NCBI RefSeq assembly: GCF_040115645.1
Contig: NW_027096009.1
Span: 124,001-188,000, forward strand
DNA length: 64,000 bases
Reading direction: 5' to 3'
Source of the DNA: Euwallacea fornicatus
Taxonomy: Eukaryota; Arthropoda; Insecta; Coleoptera; Curculionidae
In this document: one piece after another, positions 35,546-49,795 of the stretch
Position numbering within the stretch: position 1 is the stretch's first letter
Layout: every line of letters begins with the position of its first letter
Translations under genes and position numbers: made by a program
Notes under the pieces: generated by a model
Seen by the model: the letters and a program-made list of their open reading frames with translations, nothing else
What the model was told of the DNA's origin: nothing
Database searches by the model: none

Positions 35546-38536
35546 CATGACGTTACACATCATGATTGTATCATCTTGAGTTTCAAAGAAAAATATTACT
35601 TAATGAGCTCAAACATACAAGTTTTGTGACTTTTCACATTTTGAAGCTCGATAACTTCGGTCAATGACGACCAAATTTCTTAAACAAAGACTCAAATGAA
35701 CCATCTCGACGAGATCTTTAACATAACGGGACACATCATGATTGTATCATCTTGAGTTTCCACGAAAAATAGAACATTATGAGCTCAAACATACAATTTT
35801 TGTGACTTTTCACATGTTGAAGCTCGATAACTTCGGTCAATGAGGATCAAATTTCTTAATCAAAGAGCCAAATGAACCATCTCGACGAGATCTTTAACAT
35901 GACGTTACACATCATGATTGTATCATCTTGAGTGTCAAAGAAAAATAGTACTTAATGAGCTCAAACATACAAGTTTTGTGACTTTTCACATTTTGAAGCT
36001 CGATAACTTCGGTCAATGACGACCAAATTTCTTAATCAAAGACTCCAATGAACCATCTCGACGAGATCTTTAACATGACGTTACACATCATGATTGTATC
36101 ATCTTGAGTTTCAAAGAAAAATAGTACTTAAAGAGCTCAAACATACAATTTTTGTGACTTTTCACATGTTGAAGCTCGATAACTTCGGTCAATGAGGATC
36201 AAATTTCTTATTTAAAGACTCAAATGAACCATCTCGACGAGACCTTTAACATGACGTTACACATCATGATTGTATCATCTTGAGTTTCCACGAAAAATAG
36301 TACTTTATGAGCTCAAACATACAAGTTTTGTGACTTTTCACATGTTGAAGCTCGATAACTTCGGTCAATGAGGATCAAATTTCTTAATCAAAGACTCAAA
36401 TGAACCATCTCGACGAGACCTTTAACATGACGTAACACATCATGATTGTATCATCTTGAGTTCCCACGAAAAATAGTACTTTATGAGCTCAAACATACAA
36501 TTTTTGTGACTTTTCACATGTTGGAGCTCGATAACTTCGGTCAATGAGGACCAAATTTCTTAAACAAAGACTCAAATGAACCATCTCGACAAGATCTTTA
36601 ACATGGCGTAACACATCATGATTGTATCATCTTGAGTTCCAAAGAAAAATAGTACTTAAAGAGCTCAAACATACAATTTTTGGGACATTTCACATGTTGA
36701 AGCTCGATAACTTCGGTCAATGAGGACCAAATTTCTTAAACAAAGTCTCAAATGAACCATCTCGACGAGATCTTTAACATGACGTAACACATCATGATTG
36801 TATCATCTTGAGTTCCCACGGAAAATAGTACTGTATGAGCTCAAACATACAATTTTTGTGACTTTTCACATGTTGAAGCTCGATAACTTCGGTCAATGAG
36901 GACCAAATTTCTTAAACAAAGACTCAAATGAACCATCTCGACGAGATCTTTAACATGACGTAACACATCATGATTGTATCATCTTGAGTTTCCACGAAAA
37001 ATAGTACTTAATGTGCTCAAACATACAATTTTTTGACTTTTAACATGTTGAAGCTCGATAACTTCGGTCAATGAGGACCAAATTTCTTAATCAAAGACTC
37101 AAATGAACCATCTCGACGAGATCTTTAACATGACGTAACACATCATGATTGTATCATCTTGAGTTTCCACGAAAAATAGTACTTTATGAGCTCAAACATA
37201 CAAGTTTTGTGACTTTTCACATGTTGAAGCTCGATAACTTCGGTCAATGAGGACCAAATTTCTTAATCAAAGACTCAAATTAACCATCTCGACGAGATCT
37301 TTAACATGACGTAACACATCATGATTGTATCATCTTGAGTTTAAAAGAAAAATAGTACTTAAAGAGCTCAAACATACAATTTTTGTGACTTTTCACATGT
37401 TGAAGCTCGATAACTTCGGTCAATGAGGACCAAATTTCTTAAACAAAGACTCAAATGAACCTTCTCGACGAGATCTTTAACATAATGATACACATCATGT
37501 TTGTATCATCTTGAGTTTCAAAGAAAAATAGTACTTAATGAGGTCAAACATACAAGTTTTGTGACTTTTCACACTTTGAAGCTCTATAACTTCGTTCAAT
37601 GAGGACCAAATTTCTTAATCAAAGACTCAAATGATCCATCTCGACGAGATCTTTAACATGAAGTAACACATCATGATTGTATCATCTTGAGTTTCCACGA
37701 AAAATAGTACTTAATGAGCTCAAACATACAAGTTTTGTGACTTTTCACACTTTGAAGCTCTATAACTTCGTTCAATGAGGACCAAATTTCTTAATCAAAG
37801 ACTCAAATGATCCATCTCGACGAGATCTTTAACATGACGTAACACATCATGATTGTATCATCTTGAGTTTCCACGAAAAATAGTACTTAATGAGCTCAAA
37901 CATACAATTTTTGTGACTTTTCACATGTTGAAGCTCGATAACTTCGGTCAATGAGGACCAAATTTCTTAAACAAAGACTCAAATGAACCTTCTCGACGAG
38001 ATCTTTAACATGACGTAACACATCATGATTGTATCATCTTGAGTTTCCACGAAAAATAGTACTTTATGAGCTCAAACATACAATTTTTGTGACTTTTCAC
38101 ATGTTGAAGCTCTATAACTTCGTTCAATGAGGACCAAATTTCTTAAACAAAGACTCAAATGAACCATCTCGACGAGACCTTTAAAATGACGTTACACATC
38201 ATGATTGTATCATCTTGAGTTTCCATGAAAAATAGTACTTAAAGAGCTCAAACATACAAGTTTTGTGACTTTTCACATTTTGAAGCTCGATAACTTCGGT
38301 CAATGAGGACCAAATTTCTTAAATAAAGACTCAAATGAACCATCTCGACGAGACCTTTAACATGACGTTACACATCATGATTGTATCATCTTGAGTTTCC
38401 ACGAAAAATAGTACTTTATGAGCTCAAACATACAATTTTTGTGACATTTCACAGGTTGAAGCTCGATAACTTCGGTCAATGAGGACCAAATTTCTTAATC
38501 AAAGACTCAAATGAACCATCTCGACGAGATCTTTAA
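35546..38536. repeat. 17-monomer composite block, 11-mer start and 22-mer body
   Basis: P 35546, M 35722, N 35898, 36074, D 36250, E 36426, F 36602, G 36778, H 36954 (175 bp), D' 37129, A 37305, B 37481 (GAGGTC), I 37657, 37833, 38009, J 38185, L 38361. From the middle of P to just past the end of L this matches about 9390-12351 at a constant offset of 26,219 bp. This is the last P in the window. To its right the R and S types appear and the P-Q family is gone. Confidence 0.87.
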
Positions 38537-41500
38537 CATAACGGAACACATCATGATTGTATCATCTTGAGTTTCAAAGAAAAATAGTACTTAAAGAGCT
38601 CAAACATACAATTTTTGTGACTTTTCACATGTTGAAGCTCGATAACTTCGGTCAATGAGGACCAAATTTCTTAAACAAAGACTCAAATGAACCATCTCGA
38701 CGAGATCTTTAACATGACGTAACACATCATGATTGTATCATCTTGAGTTTCAAAGAAAAATAGTACTTAAAGAGCTCAAACATACAATTTTTGTGACTTT
38801 TCACATGTTGAAGCTCGATAACTTCGGTCAATGAGGACCAAATTTCTTAAACAAAGACTCAAATGAACCTTCTCGACGAGATCTTTAACATAATGATACA
38901 CATCATATTTGTATCATCTTGTGTTTCAAAGAAAAATAGTACTTAATGAGCTCAAACATACAAGTTTTGTGACTTTTCACATTTTGAAGCTCGATAACTT
39001 CGGTCAATGAGGATCAAATTTCTTAATCAAAGACTCCAATGAACCATCTCGACGAGATCTTTAACATGGCGTAACACATCATGATTGTATCATCTTGAGT
39101 TCCAAAGAAAAATAGTACTTAAAGAGCTCAAACATACAATTTTTGGGACATTTCACATGTTGAAGCTCGATAACTTCGGTCAATGAGGACCAAATTTCTT
39201 AAACAAAGTCTCAAATGAACCATCTCGACGAGATCTTTAACATGACGTAACACATCATGATTGTATCATCTTGAGTTCCCACGGAAAATAGTACTGTATG
39301 AGCTCAAACATACAATTTTTGTGACTTTTCACATGTTGAAGCTCGATAACTTCGGTCAATGAGGACCAAATTTCTTAAACAAAGACTCAAATGAACCATC
39401 TCGACGAGATCTTTAACATGACGTAACACATCATGATTGTATCATCTTGAGTTTCCACGAAAAATAGTACTTAATGTGCTCAAACATACAATTTTTTGAC
39501 TTTTAACATGTTGAAGCTCGATAACTTCGGTCAATGAGGACCAAATTTCTTAATCAAAGACTCAAATGAACCATCTCGACGAGATCTTTAACATGACGTA
39601 ACACATCATGATTGTATCATCTTGAGTTTCCACGAAAAATAGTACTTTATGAGCTCAAACATACAAGTTTTGTGACTTTTCACATGTTGAAGCTCGATAA
39701 CTTCGGTCAATGAGGACCAAATTTCTTAATCAAAGACTCAAATTAACCATCTCGACGAGATCTTTAACATGACGTAACACATCATGATTGTATCATCTTG
39801 AGTTTAAAAGAAAAATAGTACTTAAAGAGCTCAAACATACAATTTTTGTGACTTTTCACATGTTGAAGCTCGATAACTTCGGTCAATGAGGACCAAATTT
39901 CTTAAACAAAGACTCAAATGAACCTTCTCGACGAGATCTTTAACATAATGATACACATCATGTTTGTATCATCTTGAGTTTCAAAGAAAAATAGTACTTA
40001 ATGAGCTCAAACATACAAGTTTTGTGACTTTTCACACTTTGAAGCTCTATAACTTCGTTCAATGAGGACCAAATTTCTTAAACAAAGACTCAAATGAACC
40101 ATCTCGACGAGATCTTTAACATGACGTAACACATCATGATTGTATCATCTTGAGTTTCAAAGAAAAATAGTACTTAAAGAGCTCAAACATACAATTTTTG
40201 TGACTTTTCACATGTTGAAGCTCGATAACTTCGGTCAATGAGGACCAAATTTCTTAAACAAAGACTCAAATGAACCTTCTCGACGAGATCTTTAACATAA
40301 TGATACACATCATATTTGTATCATCTTGAGTTTCAAAGAAAAATAGTACTTAATGAGCTCAAACATACAATTTTTGTGACTTTTCACATGTTGAAGCTCG
40401 ATAACTTCGGTCAATGAGGACCAAATTTCTTAATCAAAGACTCAAATGAACCATCTCGACGAGACCTTTAACATGACGTAACACATCATGATTGTATCAT
40501 CTTGAGTTTCCACGAAAAATAGTACTTTATGAGCTCAAACATACAAGTTTTGTGACTTTTCACATGTTGAAGCTCGATAACTTCGGTCAATGAGGACCAA
40601 ATTTCTTAATCAAAGACTCAAATTAACCATCTCGACGAGATCTTTAACATGACGTTACACATCATGATTGTATCATCTTGAGTTTCCACGAAAAATAGAA
40701 CTTTATGAGCTCAAACATACAATTTTTGTGACTTTTCACATGTTGAAGCTCGATAACTTCGGTCAATGAGGATCAAATTTCTTAATCAAAGAGCCAAATG
40801 AACCATCTCGACGAGATCTTTAACATGACGTTACACATCATGATTGTATCATCTTGAGTTTCAAAGAAAAATAGTACTTAATGAGCTCAAACATACAAGT
40901 TTTGTGACTTTTCACATTTTGAAGCTCGATAACTTCGGTCAATGACGACCAAATTTCTTAATCAAAGACTCCAATGAACCATCTCGACGAGATCTTTAAC
41001 ATGACGTTACACATCATGATTGTATCATCTTGAGTTTCCACGAAAAATAGAACATTATGAGCTCAAACATACAATTTTTGTGACTTTTCACATGTTGAAG
41101 CTCGATAACTTCGGTCAATGAGGATCAAATTTCTTAATCAAAGAGCCAAATGAACCATCTCGACGAGATCTTTAACATGACGTTACACATCATGATTGTA
41201 TCATCTTGAGTTTCCACGAAAAATAGTACTTTATGAGCTCAAACATACAAGTTTTGTGACTTTTCACATGTTGAAGCTCGATAACTTCGTTCAATGAGGA
41301 CCAAATTTCTTAAACAAAGACTCAAATGAACCATCTCGACGAGACCTTTAAAATGACGTTACACATCATGATTGTATCATCTTGAGTTTCCATGAAAAAT
41401 AGTACTTAAAGAGCTCAAACATACAAGTTTTGTGACTTTTCACATTTTGAAGCTCGATAACTTCGGTCAATGAGGACCAAATTTCTTAAATAAAGACTCA

Positions 41501-41703
41501 AATGAACCATCTCGACGAGACCTTTAACATGACGTTACACATCATGATTGTATCATCTTGAGTTTCCACGAAAAATAGTACTTTATGAGCTCAAACATAC
41601 AATTTTTGTGACATTTCACAGGTTGAAGCTCGATAACTTCGGTCAATGAGGACCAAATTTCTTAATCAAAGACTCAAATGAACCATCTCGACGAGATCTT
41701 TAA
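38537..41703. repeat. 18-monomer block with R and S types, copy 1 (3,167 bp)
   Basis: S 38537, 38713 (TTTCAAAG, CCTTCTC tail), R 38889, F 39065, G 39241, H 39417 (175 bp), D' 39592, A 39768, B 39944, 40120, R 40296, D' 40472, 40648 (GAACTTT, AGAGCC), 40824 (TTTCAAAG, GACGACC), 41000 (M body under a GACGTTAC head), 41176 (chimera), J 41352, L 41528. The first ten monomers return at 41704 at an offset of 3,167 bp. Confidence 0.85.
41176..41351. repeat. Chimeric monomer with a sharply defined exchange point
   Basis: The front is D-type (GACGTTAC head, TTTCCACG, GTACTTTATG, CAAGTTTTG) and includes CTCG at 41277-41280. From CGTT at 41288-41291 onward it matches the monomer that precedes J at 11790 or 38009 (GAGGACC, AAAC, GAGACC, TTTAAAATG). 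Elsewhere CTCGATAA is followed by CGGT, and CTCTATAA by CGTT. The exchange therefore lies within 41281-41289. Confidence 0.85.
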
Positions 41704-44700
41704 CATAACGGAACACATCATGATTGTATCATCTTGAGTTTCAAAGAAAAATAGTACTTAAAGAGCTCAAACATACAATTTTTGTGACTTTTCACATGTT
41801 GAAGCTCGATAACTTCGGTCAATGAGGACCAAATTTCTTAAACAAAGACTCAAATGAACCATCTCGACGAGATCTTTAACATGACGTAACACATCATGAT
41901 TGTATCATCTTGAGTTTCAAAGAAAAATAGTACTTAAAGAGCTCAAACATACAATTTTTGTGACTTTTCACATGTTGAAGCTCGATAACTTCGGTCAATG
42001 AGGACCAAATTTCTTAAACAAAGACTCAAATGAACCTTCTCGACGAGATCTTTAACATAATGATACACATCATATTTGTATCATCTTGAGTTTCAAAGAA
42101 AAATAGTACTTAATGAGCTCAAACATACAAGTTTTGAGACTTTTCACATTTTGAAGCTCGATAACTTCGGTCAATGAGGATCAAATTTCTTAATCAAAGA
42201 CTCCAATGAACCATCTCGACGAGATCTTTAACATGGCGTAACACATCATGATTGTATCATCTTGAGTTCCAAAGAAAAATAGTACTTAAAGAGCTCAAAC
42301 ATACAATTTTTGGGACATTTCACATGTTGAAGCTCGATAACTTCGGTCAATGAGGACCAAATTTCTTAAACAAAGTCTCAAATGAACCATCTCGACGAGA
42401 TCTTTAACATGACGTAACACATCATGATTGTATCATCTTGAGTTCCCACGGAAAATAGTACTGTATGAGCTCAAACATACAATTTTTGTGACTTTTCACA
42501 TGTTGAAGCTCGATAACTTCGGTCAATGAGGACCAAATTTCTTAAACAAAGACTCAAATGAACCATCTCGACGAGATCTTTAACATGACGTAACACATCA
42601 TGATTGTATCATCTTGAGTTTCCACGAAAAATAGTACTTAATGTGCTCAAACATACAATTTTTTGACTTTTAACATGTTGAAGCTCGATAACTTCGGTCA
42701 ATGAGGACCAAATTTCTTAATCAAAGACTCAAATGAACCATCTCGACGAGATCTTTAACATGACGTAACACATCATGATTGTATCATCTTGAGTTTCCAC
42801 GAAAAATAGTACTTTATGAGCTCAAACATACAAGTTTTGTGACTTTTCACATGTTGAAGCTCGATAACTTCGGTCAATGAGGACCAAATTTCTTAATCAA
42901 AGACTCAAATTAACCATCTCGACGAGATCTTTAACATGACGTAACACATCATGATTGTATCATCTTGAGTTTAAAAGAAAAATAGTACTTAAAGAGCTCA
43001 AACATACAATTTTTGTGACTTTTCACATGTTGAAGCTCGATAACTTCGGTCAATGAGGACCAAATTTCTTAAACAAAGACTCAAATGAACCTTCTCGACG
43101 AGATCTTTAACATAATGATACACATCATGTTTGTATCATCTTGAGTTTCAAAGAAAAATAGTACTTAATGAGCTCAAACATACAAGTTTTGTGACTTTTC
43201 ACACTTTGAAGCTCTATAACTTCGTTCAATGAGGACCAAATTTCTTAAACAAAGACTCAAATGAACCATCTCGACGAGATCTTTAACATGACGTAACACA
43301 TCATGATTGTATCATCTTGAGTTTCAAAGAAAAATAGTACTTAAAGAGCTCAAACATACAATTTTTGTGACTTTTCACATGTTGAAGCTCGATAACTTCG
43401 GTCAATGAGGACCAAATTTCTTAAACAAAGACTCAAATGAACCATCTCGACGAGATCTTTAACATGACGTAACACATCATGATTGTATCATCTTGAGTTT
43501 CAAAGAAAAATAGTACTTAAAGAGCTCAAACATACAATTTTTGTGACTTTTCACATGTTGAAGCTCGATAACTTCGGTCAATGAGGACCAAATTTCTTAA
43601 ACAAAGACTCAAATGAACCTTCTCGACGAGATCTTTAACATAATGATACACATCATATTTGTATCATCTTGAGTTTCAAAGAAAAATAGTACTTAATGAG
43701 CTCAAACATACAATTTTTGTGACTTTTCACATGTTGAAGCTCGATAACTTCGGTCAATGAGGACCAAATTTCTTAATCAAAGACTCAAATGAACCATCTC
43801 GACGAGACCTTTAACATGACGTAACACATCATGATTGTATCATCTTGAGTTTCCACGAAAAATAGTACTTTATGAGCTCAAACATACAAGTTTTGTGACT
43901 TTTCACATGTTGAAGCTCGATAACTTCGGTCAATGAGGACCAAATTTCTTAATCAAAGACTCAAATTAACCATCTCGACGAGATCTTTAACATGACGTAA
44001 CACATCATGATTGTATCATCTTGAGTTTCCACGAAAAATAGTACTTTATGAGCTCAAACATACGATTTTTGTGACTTTTCACAGGTTGAAGCTCGATAAC
44101 TTCGGTCAATGACGACCAAATTTCTTAATCAAAGACTCAAATGAACCATCTCGACGAGATCTTTAACATGACGTTACACATCATGATTGTATCATCTTGA
44201 GTTTCAAAGAAAAATAGTACTTAAAGAGCTCAAACATACAATTTTTGTGACTTTTCACATGTTGAAGCTCGATAACTTCGGTCAATGAGGACCAAATTTC
44301 TTAAACAAAGACTCAAATGAACCATCTCGACGAGATCTTTAACATGACGTAACACATCATGATTGTATCATCTTGAGTTTCAAAGAAAAATAGTACTTAA
44401 AGAGCTCAAACATACAATTTTTGTGACTTTTCACATGTTGAAGCTCGATAACTTCGGTCAATGAGGACCAAATTTCTTAAACAAAGACTCAAATGAACCT
44501 TCTCGACGAGATCTTTAACATAATGATACACATCATATTTGTATCATCTTGAGTTTCAAAGAAAAATAGTACTTAATGAGCTCAAACATACAATTTTTGT
44601 GACTTTTCACATGTTGAAGCTCGATAACTTCGGTCAATGAGGACCAAATTTCTTAATCAAAGACTCAAATGAACCATCTCGACGAGACCTTTAACATGAC

Positions 44701-45046
44701 GTAACACATCATGATTGTATCATCTTGAGTTTCCACGAAAAATAGTACTTTATGAGCTCAAACATACAAGTTTTGTGACTTTTCACATGTTGAAGCTCGA
44801 TAACTTCGGTCAATGAGGACCAAATTTCTTAATCAAAGACTCAAATTAACCATCTCGACGAGATCTTTAACATGACGTAACACATCATGATTGTATCATC
44901 TTGAGTTTCCACGAAAAATAGTACTTTATGAGCTCAAACATACGATTTTTGTGACTTTTCACAGGTTGAAGCTCGATAACTTCGGTCAATGACGACCAAA
45001 TTTCTTAATCAAAGACTCAAATGAACCATCTCGACGAGATCTTTAA
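41704..45046. repeat. 19-monomer block with R and S types, copy 2, ending in a tandem of five-monomer units
   Basis: S 41704, 41880, R 42056, F 42232, G 42408, H 42584 (175 bp), D' 42759, A 42935, B 43111 match 38537-40119. The two segments 43287-44166 and 44167-45046 are then tandem 880-bp units. Each holds two TTTCAAAG/AAAGAG monomers (the second with a CCTTCTC tail), an R monomer, a D' monomer and a Q-like monomer. The unit heads differ, GACGTAAC at 43287 and GACGTTAC at 44167. Confidence 0.85.
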
Positions 45047-46278
45047 CATGACGTTACACATCATGATTGTATCATCTTGAGTTTCCACGAAAAATAGAAC
45101 TTTATGAGCTCAAACATACAATTTTTGTGACTTTTCACATGTTGAAGCTCGATAACTTCGGTCAATGAGGATCAAATTTCTTAATCAAAGAGCCAAATGA
45201 ACCATCTCGACGAGATCTTTAACATGACGTTACACATCATGATTGTATCATCTTGAGTTTCAAAGAAAAATAGTACTTAATGAGCTCAAACATACAAGTT
45301 TTGTGACTTTTCACATTTTGAAGCTCGATAACTTCGGTCAATGACGACCAAATTTCTTAATCAAAGACTCCAATGAACCATCTCGACGAGATCTTTAACA
45401 TGACGTTACACATCATGATTGTATCATCTTGAGTTTCCACGAAAAATAGAACATTATGAGCTCAAACATACAATTTTTGTGACTTTTCACATGTTGAAGC
45501 TCGATAACTTCGGTCAATGAGGATCAAATTTCTTAATCAAAGAGCCAAATGAACCATCTCGACGAGATCTTTAACATGACGTTACACATCATGATTGTAT
45601 CATCTTGAGTTTCCACGAAAAATAGTACTTTATGAGCTCAAACATACAAGTTTTGTGACTTTTCACATGTTGAAGCTCGATAACTTCGGTCAATGAGGAT
45701 CAAATTTCTTAATCAAAGACTCAAATGAACCATCTCGACGAGACCTTTAACATGACGTAACACATCATGATTGTATCATCTTGAGTTCCCACGAAAAATA
45801 GTACTTTATGAGCTCAAACATACAATTTTTGTGACTTTTCACATGTTGGAGCTCGATAACTTCGGTCAATGAGGACCAAATTTCTTAAACAAAGACTCAA
45901 ATGAACCATCTCGACAAGATCTTTAACATGGCGTAACACATCATGATTGTATCATCTTGAGTTCCAAAGAAAAATAGTACTTAAAGAGCTCAAACATACA
46001 ATTTTTGGGACATTTCACATGTTGAAGCTCGATAACTTCGGTCAATGAAGACCAAATTTCTTAAACAAAGTCTCAAATGAACCATCTCGACGAGATCTTT
46101 AACATGACGTAACACATCATGATTGTATCATCTTGAGTTCCCACGGAAAATAGTACTGTATGAGCTCAAACATACAATTTTTGTGACTTTTCACATGTTG
46201 AAGCTCGATAACTTCGGTCAATGAGGACCAAATTTCTTAAACAAAGACTCAAATGAACCATCTCGACGAGATCTTTAA

Positions 46279-46454
46279 CAGGACGTAACACATCATGATT
46301 GTATCATCTTGAGTTTCCACGAAAAATAGTACTTAAAGAGCTCAAACATACAATTTTTGGGACATTTCACATGTTGAAGCTCGATAACTTCGGTCAATGA
46401 GGACCAAATTTCTTAAACAAAGTCTCAAATGAACCATCTCGACGAGATCTTTAA
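46279..46454. repeat. Chimeric monomer, H-like front joined to F back
   Basis: The head CAGGACGTAAC and the word TTTCCACG are those of an H monomer. From AAAGAG onward it is F-type, with GGGACATTT and AAAGTCTC. The insert makes a G-chimera-G run (46103, 46279, 46455), a two-monomer duplication. A similar chimera occurs at 51554 with GAAGACC in place of GAGGACC. Confidence 0.8.
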
Positions 46455-46805
46455 CATGACGTAACACATCATGATTGTATCATCTTGAGTTCCCACGGAA
46501 AATAGTACTGTATGAGCTCAAACATACAATTTTTGTGACTTTTCACATGTTGAAGCTCGATAACTTCGGTCAATGAGGACCAAATTTCTTAAACAAAGAC
46601 TCAAATGAACCATCTCGACGAGATCTTTAACATGACGTAACACATCATGATTGTATCATCTTGAGTTTCCACGAAAAATAGTACTTAATGTGCTCAAACA
46701 TACAATTTTTTGACTTTTAACATGTTGAAGCTCGATAACTTCGGTCAATGAGGACCAAATTTCTTAATCAAAGACTCAAATGAACCATCTCGACGAGATC
46801 TTTAA

Positions 46806-46981
46806 CATGGCGTAACACATCATGATTGTATCATCTTGAGTTCCAAAGAAAAATAGTACTTAAAGAGCTCAAACATACAATTTTTGGGACATTTCACATG
46901 TTGAAGCTCGATAACTTCGGTCAATGAGGACCAAATTTCTTAAACAAAGACTCAAATGAACCATCTCGACGAGATCTTTAA
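46806..46981. repeat. Chimeric monomer, F front joined to G-like back
   Basis: The front is F (GGCGTAAC, TTCCAAAG, GGGACATTT). The back has AAACAAAGACTC rather than the F word AAACAAAGTCTC, as in G monomers, and an H monomer follows. The G monomer normally found between F and H is missing, so an F/G exchange removed one unit here. The switch lies between GGGACATTT and AAAGACTC, about 46895-46952. Confidence 0.72.
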
Positions 46982-49795
46982 CATGACGTAACACATCATG
47001 ATTGTATCATCTTGAGTTTCCACGAAAAATAGTACTTAATGTGCTCAAACATACAATTTTTTGACTTTTAACATGTTGAAGCTCTATAACTTCGGTCAAT
47101 GAGGACCAAATTTCTTAATCAAAGACTCAAATGAACCATCTCGACGAGATCTTTAACATGACGTAACACATCATGATTGTATCATCTTGAGTTTCCACGA
47201 AAAATAGTACTTTATGAGCTCAAACATACAAGTTTTGTGACTTTTCACATGTTGAAGCTCGATAACTTCGGTCAATGAGGACCAAATTTCTTAATCAAAG
47301 ACTCAAATTAACCATCTCGACGAGATCTTTAACATGACGTAACACATCATGATTGTATCATCTTGAGTTTAAAAGAAAAATAGTACTTAAAGAGCTCAAA
47401 CATACAATTTTTGTGACTTTTCACATGTTGAAGCTCGATAACTTCGGTCAATGAGGACCAAATTTCTTAAACAAAGACTCAAATGAACCTTCTCGACGAG
47501 ATCTTTAACATAATGATACACATCATGTTTGTATCATCTTGAGTTTCAAAGAAAAATAGTACTTAATGAGCTCAAACATACAAGTTTTGTGACTTTTCAC
47601 ACTTTGAAGCTCTATAACTTCGTTCAATGAGGACCAAATTTCTTAATCAAAGACTCAAATGATCCATCTCGACGAGATCTTTAACATGAAGTAACACATC
47701 ATGATTGTATCATCTTGAGTTTCCACGAAAAATAGTACTTAATGAGCTCAAACATACAAGTTTTGTGACTTTTCACACTTTGAAGCTCTATAACTTCGTT
47801 CAATGAGGACCAAATTTCTTAATCAAAGACTCAAATGATCCATCTCGACGAGATCTTTAACATGACGTAACACATCATGATTGTATCATCTTGAGTTCCC
47901 ACGGAAAATAGTACTGTATGAGCTCAAACATACAATTTTTGTGACTTTTCACATGTTGAAGCTCGATAACTTCGGTCAATGAGGACCAAATTTCTTAAAC
48001 AAAGACTCAAATGAACCATCTCGACGAGATCTTTAACAGGACGTAACACATCATGATTGTATCATCTTGAGTTTCCACGAAAAATAGTACTTAATGTGCT
48101 CAAACATACAATTTTTTGACTTTTAACATGTTGAAGCTCGATAACTTCGGTCAATGAGGACCAAATTTCTTAATCAAAGACTCAAATGAACCATCTCGAC
48201 GAGATCTTTAACATGACGTAACACATCATGATTGTATCATCTTGAGTTTCCACGAAAAATAGTACTTTATGAGCTCAAACATACAATTTTTGTGACTTTT
48301 CACATGTTGAAGCTCTATAACTTCGTTCAATGAGGACCAAATTTCTTAAACAAAGACTCAAATGAACCATCTCGACGAGACCTTTAAAATGACGTTACAC
48401 ATCATGATTGTATCATCTTGAGTTTCCATGAAAAATAGTACTTAAAGAGCTCAAACATACAAGTTTTGTGACTTTTCACATTTTGAAGCTCGATAACTTC
48501 GGTCAATGAGGACCAAATTTCTTAAATAAAGACTCAAATGAACCATCTCGACGAGACCTTTAACATGACGTTACACATCATGATTGTATCATCTTGAGTT
48601 TCCACGAAAAATAGTACTTTATGAGCTCAAACATACAATTTTTGTGACATTTCACAGGTTGAAGCTCGATAACTTCGGTCAATGAGGACCAAATTTCTTA
48701 ATCAAAGACTCAAATGAACCATCTCGACGAGATCTTTAACATAACGGAACACATCATGATTGTATCATCTTGAGTTTCAAAGAAAAATAGTACTTAAAGA
48801 GCTCAAACATACAATTTTTGTGACTTTTCACATGTTGAAGCTCGATAACTTCGGTCAATGAGGACCAAATTTCTTAAACAAAGACTCAAATGAACCATCT
48901 CGACGAGATCTTTAACATGACGTAACACATCATGATTGTATCATCTTGAGTTTCAAAGAAAAATAGTACTTAAAGAGCTCAAACATACAATTTTTGTGAC
49001 TTTTCACATGTTGAAGCTCGATAACTTCGGTCAATGAGGACCAAATTTCTTAAACAAAGACTCAAATGAACCTTCTCGACGAGATCTTTAACATAATGAT
49101 ACACATCATATTTGTATCATCTTGAGTTTCAAAGAAAAATAGAACTTAATGAGCTCAAACATACAAGTTTTGTGACTTTTCACATTTTGAAGCTCGATAA
49201 CTTCGGTCAATGAGGACCAGATTTCTTAATCAAAGAGCCAAATGAACCATCTCGACGAGATCTTTAACATGACGTAACACATCATGATTGTATCATCTTG
49301 AGTTTCAAAGAAAAATAGTACTTAATGAGCTCAAACATACAAGTTTTGTGACTTTTCACATTTTGAAGCTCGATAACTTCGGTCAATGAGGATCAAATTT
49401 CTTAATCAAAGAGCCAAATGAACCATCTCGACGAGATCTTTAACATGACGTTACACATCATGATTGTATCATCTTGAGTTTCAAAGAAAAATAGTACTTA
49501 ATGAGCTCAAACATACAAGTTTTGTGACTTTTCACATTTTGAAGCTCGATAACTTCGGTCAATGAGGATCAAATTTCTTAATCAAAGACTCCAATGAACC
49601 ATCTCGACGAGATCTTTAACATGGCGTAACACATCATGATTGTATCATCTTGAGTTCCAAAGAAAAATAGTACTTAAAGAGCTCAAACATACAATTTTTG
49701 GGACATTTCACATGTTGAAGCTCGATAACTTCGGTCAATGAGGACCAAATTTCTTAAACAAAGTCTCAAATGAACCATCTCGACGAGATCTTTAA

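Larger units (their letters stand above)
45047..47860. repeat. 16-monomer mosaic block (2,814 bp)
   Basis: 45047 (GAACTTT, AGAGCC), 45223, 45399 (GAACATTATG), D 45575, E 45751, F 45927 (GAAGACC), G 46103, 46279 (chimera), G 46455, H 46631 (175 bp), F 46806 (chimera), H 46982 (175 bp, with CTCTATAA), D' 47157, A 47333, B 47509, I 47685. The first three monomers and the front of the fourth match 40648 onward at an offset of 4,399 bp. G and H each occur twice within 900 bp, the trace of two local short duplications. Confidence 0.83.

Noticed and set aside
38537..41703. Inserted mobile element near the 38.5 kb change of repertoire
   Set aside because: The 176-bp register and orientation continue unbroken; only the order of monomer types changes.
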